Shown: positions 37,043 through 46,545 of the stretch, piece after piece
Layout of the letters: each line of letters begins with the position of its first letter
Numbering within the stretch: the first letter of the stretch is position 1
DNA from: DASUPK01 sp963848955
GTDB lineage: Bacteria > Actinomycetota > Thermoleophilia > Solirubrobacterales > 70-9
NCBI GenBank assembly: GCA_963848955.1
Contig: CAWKFQ010000027.1
Coordinates: 186,001 to 250,000 of the forward strand
DNA: 64,000 nt
Direction of reading: 5' to 3'
Position numbers and translations under genes: made by a program
Notes under the pieces: generated by a model
The model's database searches: none
The model's input: only the letters and a program-made list of their open reading frames with translations
What the model was told of the DNA's origin: nothing

Positions 37043-37073
37043 TTGACTTCAAGTTCACTTGAGCTTGTAGTGT
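37043..37073 (+). promoter_or_regulatory. SoxR-controlled promoter with SoxR box
   Basis: -35 TTGACT (37043-37048) and -10 TAGTGT (37068-37073) are 19 bases apart, the long spacing of MerR-family-activated promoters. Inside the spacer lies the inverted repeat CTTCAAGTTCACTTGAGC (37047-37064), close to the E. coli soxS operator CCTCAAGTTAACTTGAGG. It points toward the gene at 37105. Confidence 0.8.
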
Positions 37074-37104
37074 TGGCCCCCCACCAAAACAACTTGGAGA
37101 TGAG

Positions 37105-37455
37105 ATGACTGAGGACGAAGGAGCGAACGCAAGGATCACCGCGGAGGTCACGAGCTGGCCCGGCGTCGAGGCCGGCGCGGGCAAGCGAGGCGAGTGGGCC
37201 TTCACCGTCGGTCGCAAGGAGATCGGGCACCTGCACGGCGACCGGGTCGCGCACTTCGGCTTTCCGAAGTCGCTCTGGCAGGAGCTCTTCGACGCGGACC
37301 GAATCACCTACCACCCGGTCTTCCCCGGCAAGCCCGGGTTCGGAGCGCGGAGCATCGAAAGCGAGGCCGACATCGAGGACGTGATCGCGATGATCCGCCT
37401 CAACTACGACCGCGTCGCTACTGCAGAAGCGTCAACTCCTTCGGCAGCCCGCTGA
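37105..37455 (+). CDS. DUF5519/luciferase-domain family protein, likely SoxR target
   Basis: 116-residue protein with the pattern VTSWPGVEAG, FTVGRKEIGHLHGDRVAHFGFP and WQELFDADR, which I recognise as the small DUF5519 (sometimes named luciferase-domain) family; its biochemical role is unknown. The ribosome site is GGAGATGAG. The SoxR-box promoter lies 32-62 bases upstream, so it is probably induced by redox-active compounds. Its 3' end overlaps the convergent pepQ by 38 bases. Confidence 0.75.
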   Translation: MTEDEGANARITAEVTSWPGVEAGAGKRGEWAFTVGRKEIGHLHGDRVAHFGFPKSLWQELFDADRITYHPVFPGKPGFGARSIESEADIEDVIAMIRLNYDRVATAEASTPSAAR

Positions 37456-38504
37456 GGATCTTGGGGCCCTCGGCCTCCACGACGACGAGGTCCTCGATGC
37501 GAACGCCCAGCTTCCCCGGCACGTAGACCCCTGGCTCGACCGTGACGACGTTGCCCTCGCGCAGCTCGTCGGTCGAGCTCGGCGACAGGCGCGGGCCCTC
37601 GTGGACCTCGATCCCGACCCCGTGCCCGAGCCCGTGGCCGTAGTGCTCGCCGTGGCCGGCCGCGGAAATCGGAGCGCGCGAGACCTCGTCGACCTGCTTG
37701 CCGCCGGCACCGGGGCGGACGGCGTCGAGCGCCGCGAGCTGGGCCGCCAGCACGAGCTCGTAGACCTCGCGCGCCTCGTCGCCGGGCTCGCCGGTCGCGA
37801 AGGTGCGGGTGCAGTCCGAGCAGTAGCCGTCGAGCTCGGCGCCCATGTCGAAGACGACGAGCTCGCCGCGGCCGATCTCGCGCTCGCCGGGCTCGGCGTG
37901 CGGAAGCGCGCCGCTCGGCCCGGCGGCGACGATCGGGGGGAACGAGGGCTCGGCGCCCAGCTCGCGGATGCGCGCCACGGTTGCGCGGGCGACGTCGCGC
38001 TCGCTGCGGCCGGCGATGCCCCGCTCGATCGCCCAGCGGTAGACGTCGTCGGCCAGCTCCGCCGCGGCGGCGATGCGGTCGATCTCGCCCGCGTCCTTGA
38101 CCGCCCGCAGCTCCTCGACCAGGTCGCCCGCGGGCGACCAGCTCGACGTCGTGCTCCGACCGCGTCTCCCAGCTTGGCGCGCTGGCGCACGCTCAGCTTC
38201 GCGTCCTCGAAGCCGACCCGGCCCGTTCATCGCCCGCGCGATCTGAGGCAGCCAGCTCGCGCTCGGCGTCGGGCCGCTCCCAGCCCTCCCCCACCTCCTG
38301 CTCGGCGCGCTCGGTGTAGCGGAAGTCGGTGAAGAAGGTGCCGCGTCGGCGGCGCCGACGAGGCAGGCGCCGTTGGTGCCGGTGAAGCCCGTCAGGTAGC
38401 GGACGTTGACCAGGTCGGAGACGAACAGCTGGTCGAGCTCCGTTCGCCGCAGCCAGCTCGGCGAGCCGCGCGCCGCGCTCGTCGGCGGCTGTCGGGTCGG
38501 CCAT
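37418..38504 (-). CDS. pepQ: Xaa-Pro aminopeptidase (M24 family; frameshifted)
   Basis: Cleaves N-terminal residues before proline. The C-terminal pita-bread domain is intact from about 38100: metal ligands lie in VVFDMGAELDGYCSDCTRTF (two Asp), GHGLGHGVGIEVHEGP (His), TVEPGVYV and VRIEDLVVV (Glu). The N-terminal creatinase-like domain is broken by at least three shifts between 38100 and 38450 (fragments MADPTAADERGARLAEL, TFFTDFRYTERA). ATG 38504 overlaps the aroQ stop (TGATG). Last gene of the aro run. Confidence 0.85.
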
Positions 38505-38971
38505 CAGCGCGAGCCGGACCCGAGGTGCTCGGCGAGCGATCTCCAGCGCCTCGCGGTAGCCCTCGGGCCGCTTGCCGTAGACGCGCCCGATCACGGAGTC
38601 GAGGCCCTCGAAGACCGAGACCTTGCGGAACTCCTCGCGCTTCGAGACGTCGGAGAGGTGGATCTCGACCGCCGGGCACGCCCGATGAACTCGAGCGCGT
38701 CGCGGATCGCCCAGGAGTAGTGCGTCCAGGCGCCCGGGTTGAGGATCGCGGCGTCGGCCATCTCGGGCAGGCGGTGCAGGTGCTCGACGTACTCGCCCTC
38801 GTGGTTGGTCTGGAAGAAGGTCGCCTCGAGGCCGAGCTCGTTCGCGAAGCCCTTGATCTTCAGCTCGAGCTCGGGCAGCGTCAGCCCGCCGTAGTGCAGC
38901 GGGTCGCGGCTGCCGAGCATGTCGAAGTTGACCCCGTGCAGGACCTCGACGCGGTTGTGCGAGCTCGCCAT
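38504..38971 (-). CDS. aroQ: 3-dehydroquinate dehydratase, type II (frameshifted)
   Basis: Third shikimate step, dehydroquinate to dehydroshikimate. Type II motifs: VNFDMLGSRDPLHYGG with the catalytic Tyr, TNHEGEYVEHLH, and LNPGAWTHYSWAIRDAL with the catalytic His. Two shifts occur near 38680 and 38530; the expected ending with LAEHLG leads to a TGA that overlaps the pepQ start. About 150 residues, normal for the family. Confidence 0.88.
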
Positions 38972-40028
38972 CAGTTGCCGTACAGCTCAGCTCGACACGC
39001 CGGCCGGACCCTATCCGCCTCCACGCTCTGGCCCCAGCGGGGCTCGCCGGGCCGCTCGAGCAGCACGAAGCCGACGCCCGGCGCGCGTCGCCTTCTTGTC
39101 GCGCGCGATCGCGGCGATCACGTCGTCGGGGTCGACCGCAGGCGTCGAGCTCGGTCGGCAGGCCGTGCGCGGCGAGCAGCGCCGGCGACCTCGGCGCGCA
39201 GCTCGTCGGCGCCCGAGAGCCGCAGCGCGGCGAGCAGGCCCAGGCCGACCGCCTCGCCGTGGCGGTAGCGCTCGTAGCCCGTCGCCGCCTCGATCGCGTG
39301 GCCGACGGTGTGGCCCGAGGTTGAGCACGGCGCGGCGGCCCGAGTCGCGCTCGTCCGCGGCGACGACCTCGATCTTGGTGCGGGCGCAGGCGAAGATCAC
39401 GTCGCTCGAGGCTCGCCGGGTCGAGGCTCTCGAGCGAGCGCGACGCGCTCCCACAGCGCGCCGCCGGCGATCAGCGCCGTCTTCACGACCTCGACGAACC
39501 CGGCCGCGAGCTCCTCGGGCGGCAGGGTCGCGAGCGTCGCGGGGTCGGCGAGCACCGCGAGCGGCTGGTGGTAGGCGCCGACGTAGTTCTTGGCCTCGGG
39601 CAGGTCCACCCCGGTCTTGCCGCCGTAGGCGGAGTCCACCTGCGCGACGAGCGTCGTCGGGGCCTGGACGACCGGGACCCCGCGCTGGTAGGTGGCGGCG
39701 CAGAAGCCGGCGAGGTCGCCGACCACGCCGCCGCCGAAGGCGAGCACCAGGTCGTCGCGGCGCGCGCCGGCGCGCGGCGAGCTCGCCGAGCACGCGCTCG
39801 GCCTCGGCCGATCGTCTTCGAGGACTCGCCGCCCTCGACCTCGATCGTCGCTTCGCTCGCGGGCAGCAGCGCGCGGTGGTGCGAGGCGGCAGCGCGATCG
39901 GCCACGGAGAACGTGCGCTCGGGCAAGCCGCCGGGGTCCGCGGCGCGGGCGCGTCGAGCAGCGCCGATCGCGCCCTCGCCCGACCACGGCCGGGTAGGAG
40001 CCCGACTCGCCGACTGCGCCCAGATCAT
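38971..40028 (-). CDS. aroB: 3-dehydroquinate synthase (many frameshifts)
   Basis: Second shikimate step, DAHP to 3-dehydroquinate. Clear blocks are VLAFGGGVVGDLAGFCAATY and APTTLVAQVDSAYGGKTGVD, followed by EAKNYVGAYHQP and a C-terminal LLERPGEPRWG. At least five one-base shifts scatter these among frames. The stop at 38971-38973 overlaps the aroQ ATG. The likely start is ATG 40028, overlapping the aroK stop. Confidence 0.85.
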
Positions 40029-40578
40029 CCGCAGCGCCGGGCTGGGTCCGCATCGCCGCGAGCCACGGCGCGGCCTGCGGCCGCTGCCTCGCGCGCGCCG
40101 GACGGGCAGGATCGCGCGCGCGAGCCGCCTCGTAGAGCGGCTCGCGCGCCGCGAAGCGGCGCGGCGAACGCGCTCGCGGTCGGCCGCGAGCGGGCGCTCG
40201 TCGTCGCTCGAGGCCCGCTCCCACGCGGTCTCCTCGTCGACCTCGGCACCAGACCGCGCAGGTGGCCGGCCAGCGCCTCGCGCACCCTCTCGCTCTCGAT
40301 CGCGCCGCCGCCGAGGGCGACGACCTGCGCCGTCGTCCTCGAGCAGCTCGAGCACGACCCGCTCCTCTCGCGTCGCGGAACGCGGCCTCGCCCTCGCGCT
40401 CGAAGAACTCGGCGATCGGACATCCCCGCGTCGGCCTCGATCAGGGCGTCGGCAGTCGTGCGCCTCGGTGCCGAGGCGCTCGGCCGCCGCCTGCGCCGCG
40501 GCGCTCTTGCCCGCGGCCATGAACCCGATGAAGACGATTGCGGGCTCGCGGCCGAGCTCGTCTGGCTACCTCCGCCAT
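40025..40578 (-). CDS. aroK: Shikimate kinase (many frameshifts)
   Basis: Phosphorylates shikimate. The Walker A loop is in FMAAGKSAAAQ, preceded by IVFIG; later blocks EERVVLELLEDDGA and VVALGGGAIESERVREAL are in other frames. A start at ATG 40578, inside the end of aroC, would need one shift before IVFIG near 40540. It is interrupted about five times in 550 bases. Confidence 0.78.
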
Positions 40579-41729
40579 CCGATCCGCTCCTCGTAGGCCT
40601 CGATCGCGGGGCGGACGTCGTCGATGTGGTCGCCGCCGAACTTCTCGCGGTAGGCGCCGGCCAGCACCAGCGCGACCATCGCCTCGGCGACGACCCCCGC
40701 GGCCGGGACCACGGTGGAGTCGGTGCGCTCGCGCATCGCCTGCGCCGGCTCCTTGGTCTCGGTGTCGACCGAGCGCAGCGGCTGGGTCATCGTCGAGATC
40801 GGCTTGATCGCGGCCTGGACCACCAGCGGCTCGCCGTTGGTCATGCCGCCCTCGAGGCCGCCGGCGCGGTTGGACTCGCGGTACCAGCCCTGCTCCTCCG
40901 AATAGAAGATCTCGTCGTGGGCCTCGGAGCCCGGGCGGCCGGCGACGTCCCAGGCCTCGCCGACCGCGACGCCCTTGACCGACTGGATCGAGCAGACCGC
41001 CTGCGCCAGGCGGCCGTCGAGCTTTCGTCCCAGGAGACGTGGGAGCCGAGGCCCGGCACGAGGCCGAAGGCGCGCACCTCGAACTTGCCGCCCAGGGACT
41101 CGTTCGCCTTTCGCAGCCGGTCGATCTCCTCGACCATCGCCTCGGAGGCATCGGCGTCGAGGCAGCGCACCGGCGAGGCGTCCACGTCGGCGAAGTCCTC
41201 GGGCCCGAGGTCGTCGCGGCTGGTTCGCGCTCACCGAGGCGATCTGGATGACGTGGCTGTGGACGCTGACGCCGAGCGCGGTCAGGAAGCCCTTCGCGAT
41301 GGAGCCCGCGGCGACGCGCGCCGCCGTCTCGCGGGCGCTGGCGCGCTCGAGCACGTTGCGGACGTCCGAGAAGCCGTACTTCTGCGCCCCGGCGAGGTCG
41401 GCGTGGCCGGGGCGCGGCAGGTGGGACTCCTCGACCTCGGCGTCGACCGGCCAGGGGTTCATCCGCTCCTCCCAGTTCGGGTAGTCGCGGTTTGCGACCA
41501 GCACCGCGACCGGGCTGCCGAGCGTCTTGCCGTGGCGCACGCCCGAGCGGATCTCGACCGAGTCGGACTCGATCTTCATGCGCCCGCCGCGGCCGTGGCC
41601 GAGCTGGCGGCGGGCCATGTCGCGGTCGAGCGCCTCGCGGTCGAGCTCGAGGCCCGCGGGCAGGCCCTCGACGATCGCGACGAGGCCCGGGCCGTGCGAT
41701 TCGCCGGCTGTTGTGAAGGTCAGTTCCAC
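40566..41729 (-). CDS. aroC: Chorismate synthase (two compensating frameshifts)
   Basis: FMN-dependent last step of the shikimate pathway (EPSP to chorismate). Motifs: FTTAGESHGPGL at the start, RRQLGHGRGGRM, PRPGHADLAGAQKYG and GGMTNGEPLVVQAAIKP near the end. Between about 41225 and 41030 the true sequence (EIDRLRKANESLGG, AFGLVPGLGSHVSW) is in another frame, so two opposite shifts cancel. GTG start at 41729, 4 bases after the prepilin peptidase gene. Confidence 0.93.
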   Translation of the reverse strand: MELTFTTAGESHGPGLVAIVEGLPAGLELDREALDRDMARRQLGHGRGGRMKIESDSVEIRSGVRHGKTLGSPVAVLVANRDYPNWEERMNPWPVDAEVEESHLPRPGHADLAGAQKYGFSDVRNVLERASARETAARVAAGSIAKGFLTALGVSVHSHVIQIASVSANQPRRPRARGLRRRGRLAGALPRRRCLRGDGRGDRPAAKGERVPGRQVRGARLRPRAGPRLPRLLGRKLDGRLAQAVCSIQSVKGVAVGEAWDVAGRPGSEAHDEIFYSEEQGWYRESNRAGGLEGGMTNGEPLVVQAAIKPISTMTQPLRSVDTETKEPAQAMRERTDSTVVPAAGVVAEAMVALVLAGAYREKFGGDHIDDVRPAIEAYEERIGWRR

Positions 41730-41733
41730 GGAG

Positions 41734-42177
41734 CTACGTTATCGGCGGCCACGATCGCGACCGCAGCGCCGATTGCGAGGAAGGGCGCGAACGGGATCGT
41801 GCGCGAGCGCGCCGAGCGGCCCGTGTCTGGCGACGAGCGCCAGGCCCGCGAGCGCCCCGGCCACCAGGGCGACCAGCAGCGCGGGCACGACCGCGCGCCC
41901 GAGGTAGAGGCCGAGCACCGCAGCGAGCTTGACGTCGCCGAGGCCCATGCCGTCGGGCCGCGCGATCGCCGCGGCGAGCAGGAAGCCCCCGGCGCCCGCC
42001 GCCGCGGCCAGGCGCTCGGGCAGGGTCTGCGCCGGCCGCGAGCAGCGAGATCGCGAGCGCCGCCAGCCGCCCCGGCGGCCAGCGCGCGGTCACGGGATCA
42101 GCCGCGAGCGCAGGTCGGTGGCCGTGACGACGGCCAGCATCGAGGCCGAGCGAGGCTCCAAGCAACGCGGCAGCCAT
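41734..42177 (-). CDS. Prepilin peptidase, A24 family, peptidase domain only (frameshifted)
   Basis: Membrane aspartic peptidase related to PilD/TadV. The active-site motif is GLGDVKLAAVLGLYLGRAV, with the second Asp expected in the N-terminal part, now scrambled by shifts (start MAAALLGASLGLDA). About 148 residues, lacking the N-terminal methylase zinc domain. Hydrophobic segments such as VPALLVALVAGALAGLAL support membrane location. No pilin or pilus assembly gene occurs in this window. Confidence 0.7.
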   Translation of the reverse strand: MAAALLGASLGLDAGRRHGHRPALAADPVTARWPPGRLAALAISLLAAGADPARAPGRGGGRRGLPARRGDRAARRHGPRRRQARCGARPLPRARGRARAAGRPGGRGARGPGARRQTRAARRARARSRSRPSSQSALRSRSWPPIT

Positions 42178-42224
42178 ATCGTTGATAGCCGTGACCGACC
42201 CGCCCTCTCCCCCGCCCGAGCTGA

Positions 42225-42756
42225 ATGGCCGCCCGCCGCCTGATCATCGTGATGCTGGTCCTGCTCGGCCTCTCGGCCCTGCTCGCGGTGCAGCTGCCTC
42301 AGCAGACCCGCGAGACGCGCTCGGGGACCGAGAGCACGACGACGACCGAGAGCACCGCCACGGCTCCGCCCGAGAAGGCCACCGCGGTCCCGCCACCGCC
42401 GCGGCCGAGCCCGTCGCGGCCGGGAAGCAGCCGGTCGACATCCTCTGCGGCGAGGACCAGTGCGCGACGATCGAGATCGACCCCAAGCTGACCGCGGTGG
42501 TCCCGGTCACCCAGGGCCAGCAGCTCACGCTCCTCGTCAAGTCTCCCCGCAAGACGGATCTGGTCGAGATCCCGGCGCTCGGGCTGATCGAGCTCGGTGA
42601 CCCCGGACAAGCCGGCGCATCTTCGACCTGTTCGCCGACCGCGCGGGCGACTACGGCGTCCGGCTGGTCGAGGGCGACCGCCTGGTCGGGCGAGTCGAGG
42701 TCAGGCAGCGAGCTCGCGAGGAACGAGCTCCAGGGAAATCGAACGGCCTTCCCTGA
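42225..42756 (+). CDS. Membrane-anchored cupredoxin-like domain protein (frameshifted)
   Basis: A signal-anchor MAARRLIIVMLVLLGLSALL is followed by a Thr/Ser/Pro-rich linker and a small beta domain (PVDILCGEDQCATIEID, LTLLVKSPRKTDLVEIP, FDLFADRAGDYGVRLVEG). The C-terminal pattern is like a cupredoxin but I see no complete copper site; the two cysteines are more likely a disulfide. Shifts near 42395 and 42600-42630. Its 3' end overlaps the convergent htrA. Confidence 0.55.
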
Positions 42757-43713
42757 CGAGCTCGACCTCGACGCCGCGGCCGATCCGCTCGGCGACCATC
42801 AGCCGCTGAAGGTCGCCGACGTCCTCCATCGCGTCGCCGTCCACCGCGACGATCAGGTCCTCGGCGCGAAGCCCGGCCTGGGCGGCGGGGCTGCCGTCGA
42901 CCACCTCGACCACCTCGATCCCGCGATCGCGGCCGACCATCGACGCGACGCGCGGCGGCAGCGGCCGCGAGCCGCCGACGATGCCGATGTAGGCGCGGCG
43001 CACGCGCCCCTCGCTGATCAGGGCGGAGATGATCTTGCGGGTCGCCTCGTTGATCGGAACCGCGAGGCCCGAGGCCGACGCCGGCGACGGCGGTGTTGAC
43101 GCCGACGACGCGCCCGAGGCCGTCGGCCAGCGCGCCGCCGGAGTTGCCCGGGTTGAGCGCCGCGTCGGTCTGGATCACGTTCTCGACCAGCCGACCGGCC
43201 GAGCCCGAGCGGGTCGGCAGCGAGCGCCCGAGCGCCGAGACGACGCCCGCGGTGACCGAGCCGGCGAGGCCCATCGGGCTGCCGATCGCGACCACGAGCT
43301 GGCCGACGCGGAGCGAGTCCGCGTCCCCGAGCTCGGCGGGAGCGAGGTCGCCCGCCTCGGCGCGGACGACGGCGAGGTCGGAGAGCGGGTCCTGGCCGAC
43401 GACCTCGGCGCTCAGCTCGCGGCCGTCGGCGAAGGCCGCCCGCACTCCGTCGTTGCCCGCGGCGACGACGTGCGCCGAGGTGAGCATGAAGCCGTCCGGG
43501 CGTGATCGCGACCGCGCTGCCACCGCCCTCGCGGCGGCCCCGCCGGCCGCGTGCGCCGACGGCCAGGTGGGCGACCGACGGGCCGAGTCGCTCGGCGACG
43601 CCGGAGACGGTGCGCGAGTAGGCGTCGAAGGCTTCGGCGTCGGGCAGTCGCTCGCTCACTCCGTCGGGCAGCGCGGAGCCGACGGAATCGGAGATCAGCT
43701 TGAGGACGGCCAC
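42701..43713 (-). CDS. HtrA/DegP-like serine protease with PDZ domain (frameshifted)
   Basis: Envelope quality-control protease of the S1C family. The catalytic triad is visible: His in LTSAHVVAAGND, Asp in DPLSDLAVVRAE, Ser in DAALNPGNSGGAL. A C-terminal PDZ domain follows (YIGIVGG, GSPAAQAGLRAEDLIVAVDG). The N-terminus VAVLKLISDSVGSALPDG shows no obvious membrane helix, unlike most actinobacterial HtrA proteins. Shifts lie near 43500 and 43070. GTG 43713 is the start. Confidence 0.88.
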
Positions 43714-43751
43714 TAACGCAAAGTTAGCAACGGCCCGGCCCCGTCGCCGAC

Positions 43752-44261
43752 TCAGGCGGCGGGAACGCGGTGCCCGCGCAGGCGCCCGAGGGCGCCGAGC
43801 GCAGTCGTCACCGGGCCCATCAGGAGCTGCGGGCCGACGGCGAGGCGGAAGGCGTCGTCGTACTCGCGCAGCAGCGACGCCGAAGGCGAGCGGGCTCGGG
43901 CTCTCCTCACCGGCCTCGCGCTGCAGGGCGTCAATGGCGCGGAACCACTGCTCGGTGCGCCCGGCCGGCCGCGTCTCCCACGAGACGCGCGCCTCCTCGG
44001 CGCCCGGGTTCCACATCTGGTGGACGGCGCCGCGCGGGATCTCGAGCAGCTCGCCGGGTGCGAGCTCGCGCTCGGAGCCGTCCACGCGGGTCATCAGCTG
44101 TCCCGGCGATGACGCGGAAGCGCTCGTCCTGCTCGGGATGGAGGTGCTTCGGCGGCGGACTGCCGCCCGGCCCGTAGACGCCCTCGACCTCGAGCACGGA
44201 GGGCTCCGCGCGGCGGATGATCACGGACTCGCTCGGCGTCAGTTTCAGCGTTTCGCTCACG
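43752..44261 (-). CDS. Cupin domain protein (frameshifted)
   Basis: Small beta-barrel protein. Cupin motif 1 has the pattern KHLHPEQDERFRVIAG and motif 2 LEIPRGAVHQMWNPG, with metal-binding His and Glu present. Function cannot be told. Shifts near 44100 and 43890; the C-terminal helix runs SLLREYDDAFRLAVGPQLLM to the stop at 43752. GTG 44261 overlaps the aroE stop (GTGA). Confidence 0.75.
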
Positions 44262-45109
44262 GGTGGCTCCGCCGCGCAGCTTCGCGCATCACGTCCAGCG
44301 GCGCTTCCTTCGCCGGTCCAGATCCGGAGGCTCTCGGCGCCCTGGCGAATCAGCACCTCGACCCCGTCGATCACGTCGGCACCGAGCTCGCGGGCGCGCC
44401 TGACCAGCTCGGTGTCGTTGTGCCCGTAGACCAGGTCCACCAGCGCGACGCCGTGAAGCCGCGCGGGATCGAGGGGCAGCGCCTCGAAGGGATCGGATTC
44501 GTCGCCGGCGAGCCCGACCGCGGTGCAGTTGACGATCAGCTCGTAGTCGGAGGTCCGCACCTGCTCGGAGCTGATCGGGGCGAGCATCGGAGCGTCCTCC
44601 GATGCCTCCGCCGCGGCGCCTGCGAGGTCGCGTACGAGCTGATCCGCGCGGGCCTGGCGTGCGGTTCCAGACGTCGACTGTGGCTCCAGCTCCCGACAGG
44701 GCCCAGGCGACCGCACGCGCCGAGCCACCGGCCCCGAGGACGAGCGCGCTGCGCCCGCGCCGGGGCCTTCGGCAGAGCGGCCAGGATGCCGTGGCCGTCG
44801 GTGTTGTCGGCCCGGATCGAGCCGCTCGTGAAGCTGAGGGTGTTCGCTGCGCCGATCTCGCGAGCCGCGTCGGAGGCCTCGCCCGCGACGGCGAGCGCGG
44901 CCTCCTTGTGGGGGATCGTGACGTTGACCCCGGCGAAGCCGCGGCCCGGCAGCGCCGCGGACCAGCCCGGCGAAGTCAGCGGGCGAGACCTCGATCGCCT
45001 CGTAGCTCCACTCGTCGCCGAGCCCGAGCGCCTCGAGCGCGGCGGTCTGCATGGCGGGGGAGCGCGAGTGGGACACGGGCTGGCCCAGCACGGCGAGGCG
45101 CGTGCTCAT
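44258..45109 (-). CDS. aroE: Shikimate dehydrogenase (frameshifted)
   Basis: NADPH-dependent reduction of dehydroshikimate to shikimate. The start LAVLGQPVSHSRSPAMQ carries the SxS shikimate-binding motif, and the C-terminal part reads NCTAVGL, VALVDLVYGHNDTELV and GVEVLIRQGAESLRIWTG. The middle, with the NADP site, is scrambled by about four shifts between 44950 and 44640. The expected end in another frame (REAARRSHP) stops at 44258. Fifth shikimate gene in the window. Confidence 0.85.
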
Positions 45110-45122
45110 CGCGGGACCGCGA

Positions 45123-46545
45123 TCAGCACTCTGTGGGCGAGCCGCCCTCGGCCTCGAGGGCGGCCTGGTATTCGTCCGAGAGCCGCTCGAACTCGCCTTC
45201 GCTCGCGGTGAAGGAGTGCTCGCCACAGGTACCGGGCTTGACGACGAAGTAGATGAACTTGGTGGTCGCGGGGTCGGCAGCGGCCTTGATCGCCGCCAGG
45301 CCCGGGTTGCCGATCGGCGTCGGCGGCAGGCCGGCGTTGAGTCGGGTGTTGTAGGGGGTGTCGGCGTCCAGCGTCGCCTGGGTTATCGGCTCGGTGTAGT
45401 TCTCGGTCTCGTAGCGGGTGGTGGCGTCGATGCCGAGCGGGATCCCCTGGCTGAGGCGGTTGTAGATGACCGACGCGACGAGCTCGCGCTCCTTCGGCAC
45501 CTGCACCTCCTTGTCGATCATCGAGGCGATGATCAGAACGTCGTAGGCGGTCAGGTTCTTCTTCGCGGCCGCTTTCAGGTCCACCCGGGCGATGTTGTCC
45601 TTGAACGCCTGCGAGCTGCTGGTCGACGAGCGACTTGACGTTGTTGTTCGCCGGCAGCTCGTAGGTCGCCGGGAACAGGAAGCCCTCGAGGCTGTCGGAC
45701 TTCGCCCCGTACTGGGCTGGGTTGAACCCCTTCGGCGCCGACTCCGTCAGCTGCAGGTACTCATCGCTTGACACGCCTTCTGGCAGGACGTCGGAGGCGA
45801 TCTGGTCGCGTGACAGCCCCTCTGGGATCGTGACCGTGGTCGCCCCGCTGGGGGCCGGGGCCTCCCCCGTGAGCCGGTCGATGACGGTGCTGTAGCTCAT
45901 GTTCTCGGCGAGCGTGTAGCTGTCGGCCTGGATGTCGCTGCTCTTGCCCGAGAGGCGCAGGCGAAGCTCGAACAGGCTCGCGGACGAGATCACCCCCTGC
46001 TCGTCGAGGATGTCCGCGATCTGCCCGGAATCCGAGCCCTCGGGGATATCGACCGTGACCGTGCCCTCGCCGGCCCCGTCGCCCGCGAAGGGCTGGAACA
46101 GGGCGACCAGGAACCAGACGACGAGGATGCCGGCGAGCGCCAGAGCGAGCGCGGCGACGCGGCGGCGACGGTAGGTTCCGGGCGGCGACGGTGGTCTGCC
46201 GTCGCGGCGGCGGGCCATGCGCTCGCGCATCGACTCGCGCGGCGCCCTCGGCGGCGCGGCAGCGGCGGGGCGCTCCCGCGTGGGCGGCGCTGCCGCGACG
46301 GCGACGGGCTCCTCGACGGGATCGGCTTCCTTGGCGCGGCGCCTGCGCTGCTTGCGCTCAGCCTTCATGCGGCCACCCTTGCGCTGCTGCTCGCGCTCGC
46401 GGCGCCGGCGCTCGCGCTCGAGCGCCGCGGGGTCGTCGCGGCCGAACTCGTCGGTGTCGGGCGTCAGCCCGTCGGGCGAGGTCAGGTTGCCCTCGCTGTC
46501 GGCGAACCACTCCCCGCTGTCGCCGCCCCCGCGTTCAGAAGTCAC
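45123..46545 (-). CDS. mltG: Endolytic murein transglycosylase MltG (frameshifted)
   Basis: Cleaves nascent glycan strands during peptidoglycan synthesis. A ~125-residue basic cytoplasmic region (many Arg/Glu repeats) precedes one membrane helix, VAALALALAGILVVWFLVALF within it, then the LysM-like and YceG domains. The catalytic Glu is in IIASMIDKEVQVPKE. One shift near 45620 separates VDQQLAGVQ from the domain's remainder. GTG 46545 overlaps ruvX by 11 bases. The long charged N-terminus is typical of actinobacterial MltG. Confidence 0.9.

Noticed and set aside
38919..42185. 1088-codon plus-strand open frame over the aro genes
   Set aside because: It has no homology pattern and is Arg/Ala/Ser-rich; the conserved shikimate motifs are all on the minus strand.
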